Program-made: the position numbers and the translations under genes
NCBI GenBank assembly: GCA_021815805.1
Contig: JAKAZQ010000012.1
Span: forward strand, 1 to 63,122
Length of the DNA: 63,122 nucleotides
From: Pseudomonadota bacterium
GTDB taxonomy: Bacteria; Pseudomonadota; Gammaproteobacteria; Burkholderiales; Burkholderiaceae_C
Direction: 5' to 3'
Shown: positions 59,210 through 63,122 of the stretch, one piece after another
Layout: each line of letters starts with the position of its first letter
How positions within the stretch are numbered: position 1 is the first letter of the stretch
Notes under the pieces: model-generated
What the model saw: only the letters and a program-made list of their open reading frames with translations
What the model was told of the DNA's origin: nothing
The model's database searches: none

Positions 59210-61561
59210 TCATCCCAGCTCGAATCGGGCAAAGACGAGGTGCTTGGCCTGGTCGAGCAGCAGCGCGAAGGCGAGCACCGCGAAGCCCATCAGCCCGAGC
59301 GTCGCCACGGGAATCGCGTGCATCCAGGTTCCGCTGACGGCCAGCACGCACACCAGCACCAGGTCGGCGACGCTGGCCACCGCCAGCGCTCGCCCCGGCG
59401 CGAAGCTACCGACGCGCGCGTCGTCGCGCAGCACGTAGATGTTGGCCTGGGTCGTGAACACCAGCAGCAGGAACACGACTGTCTGCATCTGCGCGGCGTC
59501 GAGCGCGAAGTGCGCGCGCGCCCAGACGTACCAGGAAAGCGAGAACGTCAGCGACAGCGCGGCGAGCACCGCGGCAGCGCCGATCAGTCGGCCAACCCGC
59601 CAACGCTGCGGTCTCGGGGCCGGACGCACGCGGTCGAGCGCAATGCTCATGGTGACGAAATCGTTGGCGAAGAGCAGCAGCACGATGAGCCGCGCCGACA
59701 TCACGAAGCCGCCGGTCAGCCACAGGCCCGCGGTGAGAAACACCACGATCTCCAGAGTCTTCACGACCTTGTTGAGCACGTAGGTCAGCATGCGGCGGTG
59801 CACTTCGCGCCCGGCCGAGACGACCGTAAGCACCCCGCCCAGACCAGGATCGGTGAGCACGACACCCGCCGCCGCCTTGGCCACGTCGGTGGCGCTGGCC
59901 ACCGCGATGCCGAGTTCGGCCTGGCGCAGCGCCGGCGCGTCATTGACGCCGTCGCCCGTCATCCCGGTGACGTGCCCCTGGCGCTGCAGCGCGGTGACGA
60001 TGGCGTGCTTGTCCTGCGGCAGCACGCGGGCGTAGATGTCGTAGGCATCGGGGTGCGCGAGAGCTTGGGCATCGGCCGCGGCGACGCGCTCGCCCAGTCC
60101 GAGGCGGCGCCCCAACGCACGCGCGGTCGGCAGCGCGTCGCCGGTGGCCATCGCCACGCGCACGCCGAGCTGGCGTAGCCTGTCGATCAGCTCGGCGGCG
60201 TCGGCGCGCGGCGGGTCCGACAACCCGACCAGGCCGAGGCATCGCAGCGCGCCGCTTTCGCCTGCGGCCACGGCGAGCACGCGCGCGCCGTCCGCAGCGA
60301 GTTCCGCTTCGGCGCTCTGCACCGCCTGGCGCAGGCTCGCATCGGCATTGCAGCGCGCCAGCACCGCGCCACTGGCACCCTTCAGCGCGTGCCACTCGCG
60401 CGCGTTCACCGACCACACGCCTTCGCTGCAGCGCGTGGCCGGATCGAAGGGCGCGAAGCGCAAGCGCGCACCCTGCGCCTCGGACACGCCGCCTGTGCGC
60501 GCGGCGCCGAGAATCGCCAGGTCGAGGGGGTCCTGCGATGCGGCGTCGCTGGCCAGCGCAGCTGCGTGCAGCACGCCAGCGGCGGCACCCGCCAGCGGGC
60601 GCACCGACGCCAGAGTCAGCTCGTTGCGAGTCAGCGTGCCGGTCTTGTCGGACAACAGGGTATCCATCGACGCCGCCTCCTCCACCGCCGGAAGTCGGGT
60701 CACCAGCACCCCCTGACGCGCCAGCGTGCCCGCCGCCACGGCGGTGGCCAGCGTGTAAGTCGCCGGCAGCGCCACCGGCACGGAGGCCACCAGCAGCATC
60801 AACGCGAACACCGCCGTATCGACGGCCGGCAGTCCGTGGCGTATCGCGTAGGCCACGACCAGCGCCACCAGCAGCAGGTCGAACGCCACCAGGCGCTTGA
60901 CGATGGCGAAGATCGTGCGTTGCATGTGACTCGGCGCCTTGGCGCTGCGCACCAGTTCCGCGGTGCGCCCGAAGTACGTCGCCGCACCGGTCGCGACCAC
61001 CTCGCCGCTGGCCTCCCCCTGGCGCACGATGGAGCCGGTGTAGGCCGGCTGCCCAGGCCCCGCTTCGACGGCCAGCGATTCGCCGGTCAGTGCCGACTGA
61101 TCCAGCGCGACCGCACCGTCGAAAAGCGTCAGGTCGGCAGGCACCAGGTCGCCGGCGCGCAGGTGCACCACGTCGCCCGGAACCAGCTCGGCCGCCGCCA
61201 CGCGGCTCCATTGCGCATTGCGCAGCACCCGTGCATAGACCTGCAGCTGACGGCGCAGCAGCGCCAGCGCGTCGCGCGCGCGTCGCTCCTGCAGCCAGGC
61301 CGCGCCCGCGTTGAAAGCGAGCAGGAAAGCGATCACCAGCGCCTCCTGATCACGGCCGAGCAGCAGTTGCAGGGCGATCACCGCCTCCAGCATCCATGGC
61401 ACCGGCCCCCACAGCCTGGCCGCGAGCTGACGCCACCACGGCAGCGATCTCTCGGCGATTGCGTTCGGCCCGAACCGCTGGGCGCGCTGGCGCGCCTCCG
61501 AACTGCTCAGCCCGAGCTCGCGGTCGGTGGGCGGCAGCGGTGCCCCAAAGGTCGCACTCAT
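59210..61561 (-). CDS. Plasma-membrane-type (P3A) proton-efflux P-type ATPase
   Basis: Predicted ATP-driven proton pump, 783 residues. Short N-terminus without metal-binding domains; actuator motif SALTGESLAVE (about 155); VPVALPATYTLATAVAAG on helix 4, the P3A pattern rather than the CPC of metal pumps; phosphorylation site DKTGTLTRNELT (about 304); MTGDGVNDAPALRQAELGIA (about 534); helix 6 LLLFANDFVTMSIALDRV. Ten helices expected. The C-terminus is short and lacks the eukaryotic autoinhibitory domain. Could support pH homeostasis in an acid-exposed organism. Confidence 0.9.
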   Translation of the reverse strand: MSATFGAPLPPTDRELGLSSSEARQRAQRFGPNAIAERSLPWWRQLAARLWGPVPWMLEAVIALQLLLGRDQEALVIAFLLAFNAGAAWLQERRARDALALLRRQLQVYARVLRNAQWSRVAAAELVPGDVVHLRAGDLVPADLTLFDGAVALDQSALTGESLAVEAGPGQPAYTGSIVRQGEASGEVVATGAATYFGRTAELVRSAKAPSHMQRTIFAIVKRLVAFDLLLVALVVAYAIRHGLPAVDTAVFALMLLVASVPVALPATYTLATAVAAGTLARQGVLVTRLPAVEEAASMDTLLSDKTGTLTRNELTLASVRPLAGAAAGVLHAAALASDAASQDPLDLAILGAARTGGVSEAQGARLRFAPFDPATRCSEGVWSVNAREWHALKGASGAVLARCNADASLRQAVQSAEAELAADGARVLAVAAGESGALRCLGLVGLSDPPRADAAELIDRLRQLGVRVAMATGDALPTARALGRRLGLGERVAAADAQALAHPDAYDIYARVLPQDKHAIVTALQRQGHVTGMTGDGVNDAPALRQAELGIAVASATDVAKAAAGVVLTDPGLGGVLTVVSAGREVHRRMLTYVLNKVVKTLEIVVFLTAGLWLTGGFVMSARLIVLLLFANDFVTMSIALDRVRPAPRPQRWRVGRLIGAAAVLAALSLTFSLSWYVWARAHFALDAAQMQTVVFLLLVFTTQANIYVLRDDARVGSFAPGRALAVASVADLVLVCVLAVSGTWMHAIPVATLGLMGFAVLAFALLLDQAKHLVFARFELG

Positions 61562-61839
61562 GACACACGCCTTTTCCGTACAGATCCGATGGCCATGTCA
61601 GCGGCGCGCATCACGGCACGCGCCCCCCGTTCGCAAGCCTAGTCCACTGCGTCAGGGAAATGGCGCACGATCGTCGGGCACGAAGGTCCCGCGCCAGGGC
61701 CATGGCGACCATCCCGCTCGCAGATTCGGCCCGCTGCTGCCTCGCGTGGTCGCGGTCCTCGACCTGCCCGCGCCGATGCGCGAAGCCGCTGCGACCCTAC
61801 ACTGGGGGCCCCGCGTGAACAAAGCAAAGGAGATGAAGC
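61562..61839. other. Divergent gap between the P-type ATPase and the GlcG/HbpS gene
   Basis: 278 bp without a gene. A TACACT -10-like box (61798-61803) lies about 36 nt before the plus-strand gene. No clear promoter for the ATPase was found. Confidence 0.35.
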
Positions 61840-62292
61840 ATGAGCGAACAAGCTGGTCGCTGGACCATGGATGTCGCGCTGGAGCTGTGCCGGCGTGCCC
61901 TGGCCGAAGGGCGGCAGCGCGGACTGGCGGTGCTGACGGCGGCGGTGCTCGATTCGGGCGGACACCTGATGGCGCTGCTGCGCTCCGACGGCTCCAGCCT
62001 GCTGCGCCCGCAGATCGCCGTCGGCAAGGCGTGGGGCGTGCTGGCGATGGGGTTCGGCGGCCGCGAGATCGCGCGCCGCGCCGGCCTGCAGCCAGCGTTC
62101 TACGCTGCCTTGTCGGACTTGAGTGCGGGCCACATGATCCCGGTGGCGGGTGGCGTGCTGGTGCGCGACGCGCAAGGCACGCTGCTCGGCGCCATCGGGG
62201 TCACCGGCGACACCTCGGACAACGACGAGGTCTGCGCGGTGGCCGCGATACGCGCCCTCGGCCTGGTCGCCGACACCGGCTCCGCGACCTGA
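61840..62292 (+). CDS. GlcG/HbpS family heme-binding-like protein
   Basis: 150-residue protein of the GlcG/HbpS fold (DUF336). Typical segments: TMDVALELCRRALAEGRQRG, AAVLDSGGHLMALLRSDG, RPQIAVGKAWGVLAMGFGGR, PVAGGVLVRDAQGTLLGAIG and GVTGDTSDNDEVCA. HbpS binds heme outside Streptomyces cells; most proteobacterial members have unknown roles. No signal peptide. The ribosome-binding site AAAGGAGATG is the best in the window. Confidence 0.9.
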   Translation: MSEQAGRWTMDVALELCRRALAEGRQRGLAVLTAAVLDSGGHLMALLRSDGSSLLRPQIAVGKAWGVLAMGFGGREIARRAGLQPAFYAALSDLSAGHMIPVAGGVLVRDAQGTLLGAIGVTGDTSDNDEVCAVAAIRALGLVADTGSAT

Positions 62293-62359
62293 GACGACTC
62301 CGGCCTCGACGTCCTGCTCGAGGCGCGCGGGGCAGCGCGGGCCGCGGCGGCGCCTCGGT

Positions 62360-62557
62360 TCACGGCCGGCAGGTTTGGCCGACTGCGCCGACGGCCTGCG
62401 GCAGCAGGCGCAAGGCCAGCACGAGCAGAGCGGCCCCGGTCAGCAGGTCCGGCTGCCGCCACACCCCGGGGCGCACCCGCCAGCGGGCATCGAGGCCCGA
62501 CAGGCTGAACCACGGCAGGCTCAGCCAGAACAGGCAGGCGCAGATGGCGCCCAGCGC
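62360..62557 (-). pseudogene. LysE/ArgO-type exporter, C-terminal fragment
   Basis: 66 open codons, immediately preceded in frame by TAG, encode ALGAICACLFWLSLPWFSLS and later TGAALLVLALRLL. Position and pattern of the last two helices match LysE/ArgO-family amino-acid exporters; the N-terminal two thirds are missing. Lies between the HbpS-like and ABM genes. Confidence 0.55.
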
Positions 62558-62612
62558 CTACCCGCCGCGCGGGCCAGTGGGCTGGCGCGCGCCGACGTCG
62601 CACGCAGCGTGG

Positions 62613-62957
62613 TCAGCGCGGCGCGTCGAAGGCGTGAGCGCGCTCGACGCGGGCGATGCGCAGCGCGTAGTGGTCGTACCAGCGCTGCCTGCCCGCGGCC
62701 TGCGCCGCCACGTGCTCGACGTGGCCCTTCCAGGCCGCGATGGCTTCGAGCGAGGACCAGTAGGACACGGTGATCCCCAGCCCCTGCTCGTCGCGCGCGC
62801 TTTCCATGCCGAGGAAACCGGGTTGTGCCGACGCCAGTTCGAGCATGCGCTGGGCCGTCGCGGCATAACCCCCGTCGTCCGGGGTGCGCCGGGAAGTGAA
62901 GATCACCGCGTAGTACGGCGGCTCTGGCGTGGGGGCGCAGGCGGGGCGTGACGACAT
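62613..62957 (-). CDS. Antibiotic biosynthesis monooxygenase (ABM) domain protein, 114 aa
   Basis: Ferredoxin-like ABM fold: YYAVIFTSRRTPDDGGYAAT, MLELASAQPGFLGMESARDE, GITVSYWSSLEAIAAWKGHV, and a C-terminal WYDHYALRIARVER. Small heme-degrading or quinone-oxidising enzymes and many proteins of unknown function share it. A TATATT -10 box is at 62990-62995 on the minus strand, next to the putative IS end, so an IS-linked promoter is possible. Confidence 0.88.
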   Translation of the reverse strand: MSSRPACAPTPEPPYYAVIFTSRRTPDDGGYAATAQRMLELASAQPGFLGMESARDEQGLGITVSYWSSLEAIAAWKGHVEHVAAQAAGRQRWYDHYALRIARVERAHAFDAPR

Positions 62958-62998
62958 GGTGGATGCGGAAGGTCCACGGACACCTGCGCAATATAGCT

Positions 62999-63122
62999 AG
63001 TGTCCTGTCCCGTAAATACCTGTCATTTCGCTGGGCCGTATCGGGGCGCAGGCAAGGCGCGGGCGCGGGTCCAGGCTGGGCGCCTGGCCCCGTGGCCGCA
63101 ACGCAGCATGCGCCCCGATACG
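62999..63122. mobile_element. Probable end of an insertion sequence, cut by the window edge
   Basis: AGTGTCCTGTCCCGTAAATA, beginning near 62999, has the look of an IS terminus. An exact 14-bp inverted repeat follows, CGTATCGGGGCGCA (63037-63050) and TGCGCCCCGATACG (63109-63122), reaching the last base. No transposase is inside the window; family unknown. Confidence 0.4.

Overview
The window is about 63 kb of very GC-rich DNA (roughly 70 percent by eye) carrying mostly housekeeping genes. Gene order points to a betaproteobacterium, most likely Burkholderiales: rpsO-pnp-quinone oxidoreductase-tpiA-secG-tRNA-Leu-nuoA to nuoN-DUF2818-NUDIX, rpsU-yqeY, xseB-ispA-dxs, hemC-hemD-hemX-hemY divergent from ppc, and polA divergent from a DUF2782 gene and thrB. 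I cannot name the genus. High GC makes nearly every frame open, so many long open frames are shadows of genes on the other strand and are left out.

Layout. 1-3.8 kb: 5' part of comEC (minus), an unrecognised small protein, a cI/Cro-like regulator with its own promoter-operator, a metallophosphoesterase and an ADP-ribose NUDIX hydrolase. 3.8-19.2 kb (minus): DUF2818 and the complete 14-gene complex I operon behind tRNA-Leu(GAG). 19.7-24.7 kb (minus): secG, tpiA, a quinone oxidoreductase, pnp and rpsO, with a stem-loop in the pnp leader. 24.9-28 kb: a second metallophosphoesterase, tsaD, rpsU, a 170-bp near-perfect palindrome, yqeY. 28-32.2 kb (minus): folE2, dxs, ispA, xseB. 32.4-35.6 kb (plus): a Rieske oxygenase, a rhodanese and two tandem universal stress proteins. 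35.9-41 kb: polA (minus) and DUF2782-thrB-membrane protein (plus). 41-47.2 kb: uvrD-type helicase (minus), valS and galU (plus). 47.3-57 kb: hemC-D-X-Y continuing into an anion transporter, cysM and a TusA-like protein (minus), with ppc diverging (plus).

57-63 kb is the accessory part. It begins at tRNA-Leu(CAA) and its terminator, then holds a short perfect inverted repeat, a vapBC-type toxin-antitoxin pair, a GNAT acetyltransferase, a decayed second vapBC junction, a P-type proton ATPase, a GlcG/HbpS protein, a LysE/ArgO pseudogene fragment, an ABM-domain protein and what looks like the end of an insertion sequence. Base composition around the toxin-antitoxin genes is visibly less GC-rich than elsewhere.

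Two regulatory themes stand out. First, several genes (the cI-like regulator, polA, DUF2782, uvrD, hemC, probably the TusA-like gene) have a sigma70-like -10 box 6-11 nt before the start codon and no ribosome-binding site, so their mRNAs are predicted leaderless or nearly so; in two divergent pairs (uvrD/valS and hemC/ppc) the two -10 regions are inverted copies of each other. Second, intergenic gaps carry long or exact inverted repeats (24216-24276, 27336-27505, 57309-57360, 63037-63122) that known genes do not explain.
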